Shown in pieces: positions 33,778 through 42,246 of a stretch of 64,000 nucleotides of DNA. Below the pieces are notes generated by a model. That model was given only the letters and a program-made list of their open reading frames with translations, made no database searches and was not told the DNA's origin. The stretch lies in NCBI RefSeq assembly GCF_034424175.1, contig NZ_CP139986.1:2666001-2730000 (forward strand). The letters are read 5' to 3'. Position numbers and translations under genes: made by a program. Numbering within the stretch: position 1 is the first letter of the stretch; the number at the start of each line of letters is the position of its first letter. The stretch comes from Kluyvera intermedia. GTDB taxonomy: Bacteria > Pseudomonadota > Gammaproteobacteria > Enterobacterales > Enterobacteriaceae.

Positions 33778-36129
33778 TTATTGACGTCCCGCCAGCACCG
33801 CATTAAGTTCATCGCGCTCAATGTCCAGCGCCAGAAATTCAGTCAGCGCAATCAGCAAGCCGCAGAACAGATCGGGCGCCAGGCGAATCAATTTCTCACG
33901 CACCTGCTCTGCCGGTCGCTGGCTTTTCGCTGCAATCAATTCCACCACCCGGGCGAATGCCTCCGGCTGCTGAATCAGTTGTTGCAGCGAATTATCATCC
34001 CGCAACGGGACGTATCGGACCGGGCAATCAACGGTAATGTCCACGCGCAACGGCAGGTCGCGAGAGGAGCTGCCAATATGCATTTTCCAGGTCCCCGGTG
34101 TCACCACCCAATCTGCCAGCCCTGGATGATAACAAGCCAGTTCGGCTATCGGCAGTTGCAGGCTAACCCGGCGGGTTTCACCGGCCGCCAGCGCCACCTT
34201 GGTGAAAGCTTTAAGCGCACGAACTTCACGAATCAATTCACCGTCCGGCGTACTAACGTACAGTTGGACAATCTCTTTCCCATCCCGGCGACCGGTATTA
34301 GTCAGATCAAACGATAGCGTGAGCGTTTCGTCCTCTCTAAGGCGGTCTGCTGAAATGGCCAAGTCTGAATAGGTAAATTGCGTATAGCTTAAGCCAAAAC
34401 CGAACGGAAATTGCGGCGTCAAACGACGTTTATCATAATAGCGATAGCCTACAAACAGCCCTTCACCATAATGATGACGCAAATTCTCACCCGGGTAGTT
34501 CAGCCAGGCAGGCGTCTCTTCGAGCGTATTGGGCACCGTAACCGTGAGTTTGCCGCAAGGGTTACGTTTACCAAACAGAATCTCAGCCACCGCACGCGCC
34601 ATGCCCTGCCCGGCAAAAAAGGTTTCCAGCAGAGCGTTACATTCACTCAGCCACGGCATCACGACAGCATCACTGTTGGCTAAGACCACAATCACATTCG
34701 GCTGTACCGCAGCCACTTCGCGAATCAGACGTTCATGTACCGCCAGGATATTAAGATCCTGACGATCGCCATTTTCACCGTCTTCCCCTACGGCGGTACT
34801 GACAAAGATAACGGCAACATCGGCCTCTTGTGCCACAGCACGCGCTTCAGCCAGCGCGTGCTCATCACAGCGAAGATCGTCGGGCGCGCCCACCGCCCAG
34901 GTCACGTTAAAGTCATCACCGGCAAGGTCGAATATTTCATCAAGCGGGCGGTCAAGGAGATACGGCACCGTTGTGGCACACCCCGAACCCTGAATCACCG
35001 GTTCTTGCGCAGGTTTGCCCAATACGGCAATCCGCCGGTTCTTTTCCGGACGTAGCGGCAGAAGATCCTCTTCATTTTTAAGCAATACGATAGACTCGGC
35101 GGCCAGTTGCTGGGCAAGCATATGATGCGCCGGGAAATCGGCCTGTGTCTGCGGGCGACGATGGCGCTGAACTTTATCCAGCAGTTCCAGCATACGATGA
35201 CAAGCGCGGTCGACGACATCCATCGATACCTCCCCAGCCTCAATGGCGGCGAGTAACGTCAGCTTATCGCGTCGGGTTTCCGGCATGGCCAGATCGTTAC
35301 CGGCCATCAATGATGCGGGGCGATCTTTAATGCCATACCAGTCGGACATCACCAGCCCATCGTAACCCCACTCCTCTCTTAGCACCTGCGTCAGCAAGAA
35401 AGGATCCTGCGACGTTTGCACACCGTTTAGCCGGTTATAAGAAGACATCACCGTCCACGGCTGCGATTTCTTAATTGCCCGGTGAAAACCGGCCAGATAG
35501 ATTTCGCGCAGCGCGCGCTCTTCAATAATTGAGTCCATTTCGGTGCGGCGGTACTCAGAGTTATTCGCCGCGAAGTGCTTCAGACTGGCGCCAACGCCTT
35601 CATCCTGTAAACCGTTGATCAGCGCGGCGGCAATATCTCCGCTCACCACCGGATCCTCGGCGTAATACTCATAGCCACGTCCTGCCAGTGGTGTGCGGCG
35701 AATATTAATCCCCGGCCCCAGCAGGATGCCCACGCCCATATGCTGACATTCACGGCCTAGCGCCTGCCCCATTTGATACACCAGCTCGGTGTCCCAGCTA
35801 CAGGCAAGGCTTGAACCATTCGGGAAACAGGTCGCCGGAAGCGAGGTGCTGAACAGCGCTTCACTGCCCCCTTTCGCCGCTGGTTCCTCGGCGCTCGCCT
35901 GGTCTGCCGTTTGCGTAATCACCGAAATGAAGTCATCCATACTCCACTTCTCACTACCGTCAATTTGCGCACTGCTGTAGCGAACTCCATAGGTGCCGTC
36001 TGTCATAACAATATCGGTAATGCCATGTTGAGGCAGGCTCGCCGTCCGCCACAGGCCGCTGCCGGTCAACAGAGCCACTTTTTCTTCAGCGTTCATCGCG
36101 CTAATAATGCGGTTAAAATCACGATTCAT
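33778..36129 (-). CDS. Glycoside hydrolase family 3 beta-glucosidase, cytoplasmic
   Basis: 783-residue GH3 enzyme without a signal peptide, expected to cleave imported beta-glucosides in the cytoplasm. The (beta/alpha)8 domain occupies about residues 1-310, with the K-H-F substrate motif at 184-186 and the nucleophile Asp263 in V-M-S-D-W. The (alpha/beta)6 sandwich and a fibronectin-III-like C-terminal domain follow. It begins 17 bases after the stop of the GPH transporter gene. It is a different enzyme from periplasmic BglX, which is exported. The actual substrate is not deducible. Confidence 0.93.
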   Translation of the reverse strand: MNRDFNRIISAMNAEEKVALLTGSGLWRTASLPQHGITDIVMTDGTYGVRYSSAQIDGSEKWSMDDFISVITQTADQASAEEPAAKGGSEALFSTSLPATCFPNGSSLACSWDTELVYQMGQALGRECQHMGVGILLGPGINIRRTPLAGRGYEYYAEDPVVSGDIAAALINGLQDEGVGASLKHFAANNSEYRRTEMDSIIEERALREIYLAGFHRAIKKSQPWTVMSSYNRLNGVQTSQDPFLLTQVLREEWGYDGLVMSDWYGIKDRPASLMAGNDLAMPETRRDKLTLLAAIEAGEVSMDVVDRACHRMLELLDKVQRHRRPQTQADFPAHHMLAQQLAAESIVLLKNEEDLLPLRPEKNRRIAVLGKPAQEPVIQGSGCATTVPYLLDRPLDEIFDLAGDDFNVTWAVGAPDDLRCDEHALAEARAVAQEADVAVIFVSTAVGEDGENGDRQDLNILAVHERLIREVAAVQPNVIVVLANSDAVVMPWLSECNALLETFFAGQGMARAVAEILFGKRNPCGKLTVTVPNTLEETPAWLNYPGENLRHHYGEGLFVGYRYYDKRRLTPQFPFGFGLSYTQFTYSDLAISADRLREDETLTLSFDLTNTGRRDGKEIVQLYVSTPDGELIREVRALKAFTKVALAAGETRRVSLQLPIAELACYHPGLADWVVTPGTWKMHIGSSSRDLPLRVDITVDCPVRYVPLRDDNSLQQLIQQPEAFARVVELIAAKSQRPAEQVREKLIRLAPDLFCGLLIALTEFLALDIERDELNAVLAGRQ

Positions 36130-36146
36130 ATCTCGACTCCCTGAGG

Positions 36147-37508
36147 TTAGTGCGCGTTTTGTTTACGCAGGCTGATTTTTTGCACAATATCGCGGTAGGT
36201 TTTTTCATCCAGCGAATAGGCTGCGATGAAAATAGCGCTGATAGCAAACATCGCGCCGGGGAATAACGTCATCAGAATATTGATACCGCTCAGCGCACTG
36301 GCGCTAATGTCACCAGCATCATAGTGGTAGTAATCCAGCATCCAACCCGCACAACCGCCGCCAATAGCCATCGCCAGTTTGGTAATGAAATTAAAGAAGC
36401 CGTAAATCGCACCTTCTGTACGCACCCCATGATGCCATTCAGCATATTCCACCGTATCGGCAATCATCGACCACATAGCCACAAATCCCATCCCTAGCGT
36501 AATACTGAACAGACACACGCCGCTCATCACCAGCCAGATATTATCGCCAGCAATAAAGTACTGCATTAATACGCCCAGCACGCCAATCAATAGGGCCACC
36601 AGCGCCATTTTCTTCTTGCCCATCAAGGCAATGATTTTCCCTGAAATCACGGTACCGAAAATATAGGCCGCCGATTGAATCATGAAGAATGTCGCGGTAA
36701 ACCCTTCATTGCCGATAATGTATTTAATGAAGTAAATCGCAATGGCCATCCACACGGTGTAAGCAATATAGAAAAAGACGGTGAACAGCGACAAATTAAT
36801 CAGCGGCGCATTCCCCATTACCGCACGCAACATTTCACGCAATGTCGGTGCGGGCGTATCCTCTTCTTCACCCACGCGTTCTTTCGTCATACCAAAGCAG
36901 GCAAGAAACAGGAAGGTCGCCAGCAATGCAAAGCAGGAAACGGCAAAAACGTAGCCCATCTGCTTATCGTTAAACGGTGAAATAAGTAAATCTGCGGTAG
37001 TTGAAACGATAAGATAGCCGACAATCGCCAGGACAAATCGATAAACGGAAAGCGATGAACGTGAGGCTTCATGCTGCGTCAGGCGGTTAGTTAATGCTGA
37101 ATATGGCGTATTCACTGCCGTATAGGCCAGGCAGTAAATGGTGTATGAGATTAGCGCAAAAAAGAATTTCGCCTCGCCGCCAAAGGGCACAAAACAGAGC
37201 ACCGTCAGGAAGCCAAGCGGAATAGAACCGTATAATAACCAAGGCCGCAATTTGCCATAACGACTGCGGGTTTTATCAATCGCAAAACCAATCAGGATAT
37301 TAAAGATAGCATCAATAACACGGGCGATAACAAATATCAAACTAGCCTGCACAGCGCTAATGCCATAAATATTGGTGTAAAAAAACAATAGAAAAAGAGA
37401 GACAAAACCAAAGGATAAATTAGAGGCTAAATCACCAAAACCATAACCAATTTTTTCTTTAACGCCGATAACCACATAGCTTGCCGAGAGTTTTTTTGTT
37501 GTATCCAT
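36147..37508 (-). CDS. GPH-family (MelB/YicJ-type) sugar:cation symporter
   Basis: 453-residue transporter with about twelve membrane segments. The cation-site N-terminal signature (G-Y-G-F-G-D-L-A-S-N) and the loop D-K-T-R-S-R-Y-G-K-L-R-P-W between helices 2 and 3 mark the glycoside-pentoside-hexuronide family. It is the first gene of the three-gene set and probably imports the beta-glucoside hydrolysed by the GH3 enzyme. A perfect CRP site lies about 110 bp upstream. Confidence 0.92.
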   Translation of the reverse strand: MDTTKKLSASYVVIGVKEKIGYGFGDLASNLSFGFVSLFLLFFYTNIYGISAVQASLIFVIARVIDAIFNILIGFAIDKTRSRYGKLRPWLLYGSIPLGFLTVLCFVPFGGEAKFFFALISYTIYCLAYTAVNTPYSALTNRLTQHEASRSSLSVYRFVLAIVGYLIVSTTADLLISPFNDKQMGYVFAVSCFALLATFLFLACFGMTKERVGEEEDTPAPTLREMLRAVMGNAPLINLSLFTVFFYIAYTVWMAIAIYFIKYIIGNEGFTATFFMIQSAAYIFGTVISGKIIALMGKKKMALVALLIGVLGVLMQYFIAGDNIWLVMSGVCLFSITLGMGFVAMWSMIADTVEYAEWHHGVRTEGAIYGFFNFITKLAMAIGGGCAGWMLDYYHYDAGDISASALSGINILMTLFPGAMFAISAIFIAAYSLDEKTYRDIVQKISLRKQNAH

Positions 37509-37615
37509 TTCGGGCTACCTTTTCAGTATCTGTGGCAACAGTATATGGCGTTGGCTAATTTATCACTTTGCGTTATTTGTCTGGGAAATTCCTGTTTTTT
37601 GTCTTTATGTGAAAG

Positions 37616-37631
37616 TGTGAAATAAATCACA
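37616..37631 (-). promoter_or_regulatory. CRP site upstream of the beta-glucoside operon
   Basis: TGTGAAATAAATCACA has the fully symmetric CRP core TGTGA-N6-TCACA. It is centred about 115 bp before the transporter start codon. A TATACT -10-like hexamer lies at about 37540-37545 on the minus strand, which would place CRP near -90, a common activation position. Confidence 0.75.
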
Positions 37632-37658
37632 GGAGAGAAAGAAGAGAGAGGGAGAGCA

Positions 37659-37684
37659 GGTTCCGGCGGGTGGCCGCCGGAACC
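37659..37684 (-). terminator. Hairpin after rluB
   Basis: GGTTCCGGCGG and CCGCCGGAACC form an eleven-pair stem eight bases past the rluB stop. The following minus-strand sequence is CT-rich without a T-run, so termination may be Rho-assisted. Confidence 0.6.
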
Positions 37685-37691
37685 GACGTCG

Positions 37692-38597
37692 TTACGCTTT
37701 ACCGCTGTTGCGGGTGCTGGAACGACGATTAGGATTACTTTTCGGGCTGGCGCTCGTGGTGCCATGACGCTTCACGGCACGACGGATCTGGTTCGCCTTC
37801 ATGCGACGGCGATCTTTTTCCACCGCGACTTTTGATTCAGTTTCGGCTGGCAGTTCAACCAGCTTACGCAGGTAGTTGGTCTGCGCAAGATCAAGCTCGG
37901 TATAGCCGCCACGTGGCAGGCCTTTAGGCAGTTGAATGTCGCCATAGCGAACGCGAATCAGACGGCTAACCTGCACGCCTACGGCTTCCCACAGGCGACG
38001 AACTTCACGGTTACGGCCTTCGGTCAGGGTCACGTTGTACCACTGGTTGATACCTTCACCGCCGCTGAATTTGATGGTTTTGAACGCCGCAGGGCCATCT
38101 TCAAGCTGTACGCCACGAGACAGCTGACGCACTTTATTGTCATCAACTTCGCCAAACACGCGCACTGCGTATTCACGTTCCACTTCACGGCTTGGGTGCA
38201 TCAGGCGGTTCGCCAGCTCACCATCGGTCGTGAACAACATCAGACCACAGGTGTTAACGTCCAGACGACCCACGGCAATCCAGCGCGCGCCGCGCAGTTT
38301 TGGCAGACGGTCAAAGACGGTCGGACGCCCTTCCGGGTCGTTACGGGTACACAACTCACCTTCCGGCTTGTAGTACGCCAGAACGCGACAGATTTGTTCT
38401 ACGGATTCTTTAACGGAGATGAGATGTCCGTCGATACGAATTTTGAGGCCTGGGATCACTTCAACACGATCGCCCAGCTTGGCGATTTTGCCGTCCACGC
38501 TGACGCGGCCCGCTTCAATAATGGTTTCAATTTCACGGCGGGAACCGTGGCCAGCACGCGCCAGCACTTTTTGCAGTTTTTCGCTTTTATCGCTCAT
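37692..38597 (-). CDS. rluB: 23S rRNA pseudouridine(2605) synthase RluB
   Basis: Isomerises U2605 of 23S rRNA. An N-terminal S4 RNA-binding domain (residues 5-65) precedes the RsuA-type catalytic domain with the nucleophile Asp in G-R-L-D-V-N-T. The start at 38597 follows AAGGAAG and yields the conserved start; nine upstream in-frame codons are discarded. It is 301 residues, slightly longer than E. coli (291), because of a basic, Ser/Arg/Asn-rich tail. Confidence 0.96.
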   Translation of the reverse strand: MSDKSEKLQKVLARAGHGSRREIETIIEAGRVSVDGKIAKLGDRVEVIPGLKIRIDGHLISVKESVEQICRVLAYYKPEGELCTRNDPEGRPTVFDRLPKLRGARWIAVGRLDVNTCGLMLFTTDGELANRLMHPSREVEREYAVRVFGEVDDNKVRQLSRGVQLEDGPAAFKTIKFSGGEGINQWYNVTLTEGRNREVRRLWEAVGVQVSRLIRVRYGDIQLPKGLPRGGYTELDLAQTNYLRKLVELPAETESKVAVEKDRRRMKANQIRRAVKRHGTTSASPKSNPNRRSSTRNSGKA

Positions 38598-38890
38598 CGA
38601 GCTTCCTTCAGGTGTCGCCTTCACAGGCGTCTTACAGACTTTATTAGCAACCGCGGGAATGAGTCACCGGGTTGCATAAGCAGGCGGACAGCGACGTTAA
38701 ACAGCAACGCAGGCTACCCACCCGGAATTGTGACCGCACATAGTACACGAATTTTAGGATAAAAGGGCAGCTTGTTCCTGCCCTTTTATCTTCATCAGAG
38801 CGGAGAAGAACATTAAAGGTGCGTAGATTACGCAAGAAAGCCTGCTCAGAAGGGATACCCGACAGGCAAATACCGCCGGGTCATCAGGCA
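38598..38890. other. yciO-rluB intergenic region with terminator
   Basis: No gene is visible. AAAAGGGCAG/CTGCCCTTTT (38761-38788) is a palindromic terminator able to act in both directions; on the minus strand it would end the rnm-yciO transcript. The rluB promoter must lie to its left. Confidence 0.65.
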
Positions 38891-39511
38891 TTACAGGAAA
38901 GGTTTAACGTCGCCCACGCCTTCGCGAATCACGACTGGCGCGTCATCAGTCAGATCGACAACCGTGGTTGGCTGCTGGCCCAAATAGCCCCCGTGAATAA
39001 TTAAGTCCACCTGTTTTTCCAGACGGTCTTTAATCTCTTCCGGGTCGGATTCGGTGAACTCACTACCCGGCAGCATCAACGAGGTAGAAAGCATCGGCTC
39101 GCCGAGGGTTTCCAGCAGCGCTTGCGCTATCGGGTTAGACGGGACGCGCATACCGATAGTTTTACGTTTTTCTTGCAGCAGACGACGCGGTACGTCTTTG
39201 GTGCCTTTCAGAATGAACGTATAGTTGCCCGGCGTGTTGTTTTTGATTAAACGAAATGCCACGTTATCGACGTAAGAATAGGTCGACAACTCCGACAGGT
39301 CGCGACACATGAGGGTGAAGTTGTGACCGTCTGGCAGATGACGGATGCGGCAAATTCGCTCCATCGCGCCCTTATCTTCAATTTTACAACCCAGCGCGTA
39401 GCCGGAATCGGTCGGATAAACGATAACGCCGCCCTTACGCACAATTTCAACCGCCTGGTTAATCAGACGCGCCTGTGGGTTATCCGGATGGATATAAAAA
39501 AACTGACTCAT
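38891..39511 (-). CDS. yciO: YciO, Sua5/YrdC-family protein
   Basis: 206-residue single-domain YrdC/Sua5 family member, the same as E. coli YciO. It has the family's nucleotide pocket (K-G-G-V-I-V-Y-P-T-D-S-G-Y-A-L-G-C) and a late S-T-S-L-M-L. YrdC paralogues make threonylcarbamoyl-AMP for tRNA t6A; YciO does not replace TsaC in vivo and its role is unclear. It overlaps the end of rnm by four bases. Confidence 0.94.
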   Translation of the reverse strand: MSQFFYIHPDNPQARLINQAVEIVRKGGVIVYPTDSGYALGCKIEDKGAMERICRIRHLPDGHNFTLMCRDLSELSTYSYVDNVAFRLIKNNTPGNYTFILKGTKDVPRRLLQEKRKTIGMRVPSNPIAQALLETLGEPMLSTSLMLPGSEFTESDPEEIKDRLEKQVDLIIHGGYLGQQPTTVVDLTDDAPVVIREGVGDVKPFL

Positions 39512-40389
39512 GCTTCCCTCTCAATTGAATTCTGCGGCTGCTCCCAGCGCTGCCAGACTCCCTCGACGCCTGCGGGTAACCACAGTTTACGGCCCAGTTC
39601 AATCCACGGGCAGGGTTGATGGAAATCCGACCCTTGAGATCCCATTAAACCGTATTCGCGAGCATAGGTGGCAAGCTGAGTGCGCTCGTGAGGCGCCTGC
39701 TGACACTGGGAGACTTCCATCGCGTCGCCGCCGTGTTCACTAAAGTGTGCCAGCAATCTTTTCAGCCACTTGGCGGACAAATTGTACCGCCCCGGATGGG
39801 CGATAACAGCAACCCCACCCGAATGATGAATGACATCAATAGCTTCCTTTATTGTACACCACTGTGGCGGAACGTAACCGGTTTTCCCACGTGCGAGATA
39901 TTTTTTGAAAACATCGCCAATATTGGAAGCCTTACCTTGCTCAACAAGGAAACGCGCGAAGTGACCACGCGTCACCGCCCCGCCATCGGCCATCTTTAGC
40001 GCCGCTTCCCACGCACCGGGGATTTGCGCCTTTTCCAGACGCTCGGCGATCATTTGTCCACGCTGCTGACGACGTTCTATCTGCGCGGCCAAAAATGCGG
40101 TTAACGCTGGGTTTTCAATATCAATATTGAGCCCGACAATGTGAATCTCGTGGTTCTCCCACTGGGTTGAGATTTCAACCCCGGTAATCAATTGCAACGC
40201 CAGACCGGCGCGCGCAATTTCCGCCTGTGCGCGAGGAATGGCATCGACGGTATCGTGATCGGTAATCGCCAGCGTCCTCACGCGCATTTCACCTGCACGG
40301 TGTACCAGCTCTTCCGGCGTCAGATGACCATCAGAGGCGACGGTATGGCTGTGAAGATCGTAAATCACTGCGTAATTGGTGTCGCTCAA
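39508..40389 (-). CDS. rnm: RNase AM (Rnm, YciV), PHP-domain 5'-3' exoribonuclease
   Basis: PHP-family metal-dependent hydrolase. In E. coli it acts as 3',5'-nucleotide phosphatase and trims rRNA 5' ends. The metal ligands lie in D-L-H-S-H-T and I-T-D-H-D-T near the N-terminus and in S-D-F-H near the end. I chose the TTG at 40389 (GGGAG upstream; S-D-T-N-Y-A-V start) because it gives 293 residues, the E. coli length. An in-frame ATG at 40413 adds eight residues. It is divergent from trpL. Confidence 0.93.
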   Translation of the reverse strand: MSDTNYAVIYDLHSHTVASDGHLTPEELVHRAGEMRVRTLAITDHDTVDAIPRAQAEIARAGLALQLITGVEISTQWENHEIHIVGLNIDIENPALTAFLAAQIERRQQRGQMIAERLEKAQIPGAWEAALKMADGGAVTRGHFARFLVEQGKASNIGDVFKKYLARGKTGYVPPQWCTIKEAIDVIHHSGGVAVIAHPGRYNLSAKWLKRLLAHFSEHGGDAMEVSQCQQAPHERTQLATYAREYGLMGSQGSDFHQPCPWIELGRKLWLPAGVEGVWQRWEQPQNSIEREA

Positions 40390-40465
40390 AACGGCTCCCG
40401 TTGGACTGCTCATTATGTTTCGCGGCCTATCATAACGGTATTGCGCTTATTTCTAAAATCAGGGG

Positions 40466-40499
40466 TTGACTTTGCTTCGCCGAACCAGTTAACTAGTAC
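40466..40499 (+). promoter_or_regulatory. trp promoter and TrpR operator
   Basis: TTGACT (-35, 40466-40471) and TTAACT (-10, 40489-40494) are spaced 17 bp. The TrpR operator palindrome (CAGTTAACTAG core, about 40484-40496) overlaps the -10 element and is followed by TACGCAAGT as in E. coli. Confidence 0.9.
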
Positions 40500-40528
40500 G
40501 CAAGTTCACTTAGTAAAGGTATCTGAAA

Positions 40529-40582
40529 ATGACACGTAAAATCATTGCTTTGCACGGCGGTTGGTGGCGTACTTCCCAGTAG
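40529..40582 (+). CDS. trpL: trp operon leader peptide TrpL
   Basis: 17-codon leader M-T-R-K-I-I-A-L-H-G-G-W-W-R-T-S-Q. The tandem Trp codons (TGG TGG) at positions 12-13 sense charged tRNA-Trp for attenuation. It is longer than the 14-residue E. coli peptide, differs at the N-terminus and ends in an extra Gln. Ribosome stalling at the Trp codons would favour the antiterminator over the hairpin at 40622. Confidence 0.92.
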   Translation: MTRKIIALHGGWWRTSQ

Positions 40583-40621
40583 GGCGGAGTCATCACGTCT
40601 GCGTTAAGCAAACAGATACCC

Positions 40622-40646
40622 AGCCCGCCAATGCGCGGGCTTTTTA
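40622..40646 (+). terminator. trp attenuator
   Basis: AGCCCGC/GCGGGCT with a six-base loop followed by TTTT: the classic 3:4 terminator of the trp leader, 40 bases after the trpL stop and 38 before trpE. Confidence 0.92.
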
Positions 40647-40683
40647 TTAAGCAAAAATAATACAGAATCAGGCGAGAACAACG

Positions 40684-42246
40684 ATGCAAACACAAAAACC
40701 CCTGCTCGAGCTTCTGACCAGTGACGCGATTTATCGTGAGAACCCTACCGCGCTATTTCACCAACTGTGTGGCGCGCGCCCGGCGACTCTGCTGCTTGAG
40801 TCCGCAGATATTGATAGTAAAAACGATTTAAAAAGCCTGCTGCTGGTCGATAGCGCGTTGCGCATCACCGCGCTGGGCGATACCGTTACCATTCAGGCTC
40901 TGTCTGATAACGGCGCGTCATTACTGCCTCTGCTCGACGCTGCGCTGCCTTCCGGCGTTGAAAATAACCGTCAACCGAATTGTCGCGTGCTGCGCTTCCC
41001 GGCGGTCAGCAACCTGTTGGATGAAGATGCCCGCCTGTGCTCATTGTCGGTATTTGATGCTTTTCGTCTGATGCAGGAGCTGGTTGTCGTCCCGCAAGAT
41101 GAACGCGAAGCGATGTTCTTCGGCGGCTTGTTCGCCTACGACCTGGTCGCCGGTTTTGAAGATTTACCGCAGCTTGAAAGCGATAACGCTTGCCCGGATT
41201 ACTGCTTCTATCTGGCAGAAACGCTGCTGGTGATTGACCATCAGACCAAAAACACTCGTCTTCAGGCAAGCCTGTTCACGCCGTCCGAAACGGAAAAAGA
41301 GCGCCTGCTGCAACGTCTTGCTCAGGTTCGTCAGCAGATGAACGAACCGCCGATGGCACTGCCGGTCCGCGAAATTAAAACCATGCGCTGCGAGTGCAAT
41401 CAGAGCGATGAAGAGTACGGCGATGTGGTGCGCAAGATGCAAAAAGCGATCCGCGCGGGAGAGATTTTCCAGGTGGTACCATCACGTCGCTTCTCCCTGC
41501 CCTGCCCGTCACCGCTGGCAGCCTACGACGTGCTGAAAAAGAGCAACCCAAGCCCGTACATGTTCTTTATGCAGGATAACGATTTCACCCTGTTCGGCGC
41601 ATCACCTGAGAGTTCATTAAAGTACGACGCCACCAACCGTCAGATTGAAATTTACCCCATTGCCGGGACTCGTCCACGCGGTCGCCGCGCTGACGGCACG
41701 CTGGACCGCGATCTCGACAGCCGCATTGAACTTGAAATGCGCACCGATCATAAAGAGCTTTCCGAACATCTTATGTTGGTCGATCTCGCACGTAACGACC
41801 TCGCCCGCATCTGTACCCCGGGCAGCCGCTACGTCGCTGACCTGACCAAAGTGGATCGTTATTCCTTCGTCATGCACCTCGTCTCCCGCGTGGTGGGCGA
41901 GCTGCGTAAAGACCTTGATGTGCTGCACGCTTACCGTGCCTGCATGAACATGGGCACCTTAAGCGGTGCGCCAAAAGTCCGCGCCATGCAGCTTATCGCC
42001 GCAGCAGAAGGCAAGCGACGCGGCAGCTACGGCGGCGCAGTGGGCTACTTCACCGCCCATGGCGACCTCGACACCTGCATCGTTATCCGCTCAGCGTTTG
42101 TCGAAAACGGCATTGCTACCGTACAGGCTGGCGCTGGCGTGGTGCTGGACTCCGTACCGCAATCTGAAGCCGATGAAACCCGAAATAAAGCCCGTGCCGT
42201 TCTGCGCGCCATTGCTACCGCCCATCATGCACAGGAGATTTTCTGA
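40684..42246 (+). CDS. trpE: Anthranilate synthase component I
   Basis: Converts chorismate to anthranilate with ammonia delivered by TrpD's glutaminase domain, the first committed step to tryptophan. 520 residues, as in E. coli. The tryptophan feedback site (L-L-E-S-A-D motif near residue 40) and the chorismate-binding domain (I-A-G-T-R-P-R-G, G-A-G-V-V-L-D-S) are intact. The stop overlaps the trpD start (TGATG), coupling translation of the two subunits. Confidence 0.98.
   Translation: MQTQKPLLELLTSDAIYRENPTALFHQLCGARPATLLLESADIDSKNDLKSLLLVDSALRITALGDTVTIQALSDNGASLLPLLDAALPSGVENNRQPNCRVLRFPAVSNLLDEDARLCSLSVFDAFRLMQELVVVPQDEREAMFFGGLFAYDLVAGFEDLPQLESDNACPDYCFYLAETLLVIDHQTKNTRLQASLFTPSETEKERLLQRLAQVRQQMNEPPMALPVREIKTMRCECNQSDEEYGDVVRKMQKAIRAGEIFQVVPSRRFSLPCPSPLAAYDVLKKSNPSPYMFFMQDNDFTLFGASPESSLKYDATNRQIEIYPIAGTRPRGRRADGTLDRDLDSRIELEMRTDHKELSEHLMLVDLARNDLARICTPGSRYVADLTKVDRYSFVMHLVSRVVGELRKDLDVLHAYRACMNMGTLSGAPKVRAMQLIAAAEGKRRGSYGGAVGYFTAHGDLDTCIVIRSAFVENGIATVQAGAGVVLDSVPQSEADETRNKARAVLRAIATAHHAQEIF

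Noticed and set aside
33712..34317. 201-codon plus-strand frame antisense to the GH3 gene 3' end
   Set aside because: It is a shadow of the GH3 enzyme with Gln/His-rich non-globular composition.
37932..38762. 276-codon frame antisense to rluB
   Set aside because: It is a shadow frame with no recognisable domain that crosses the rluB start region.
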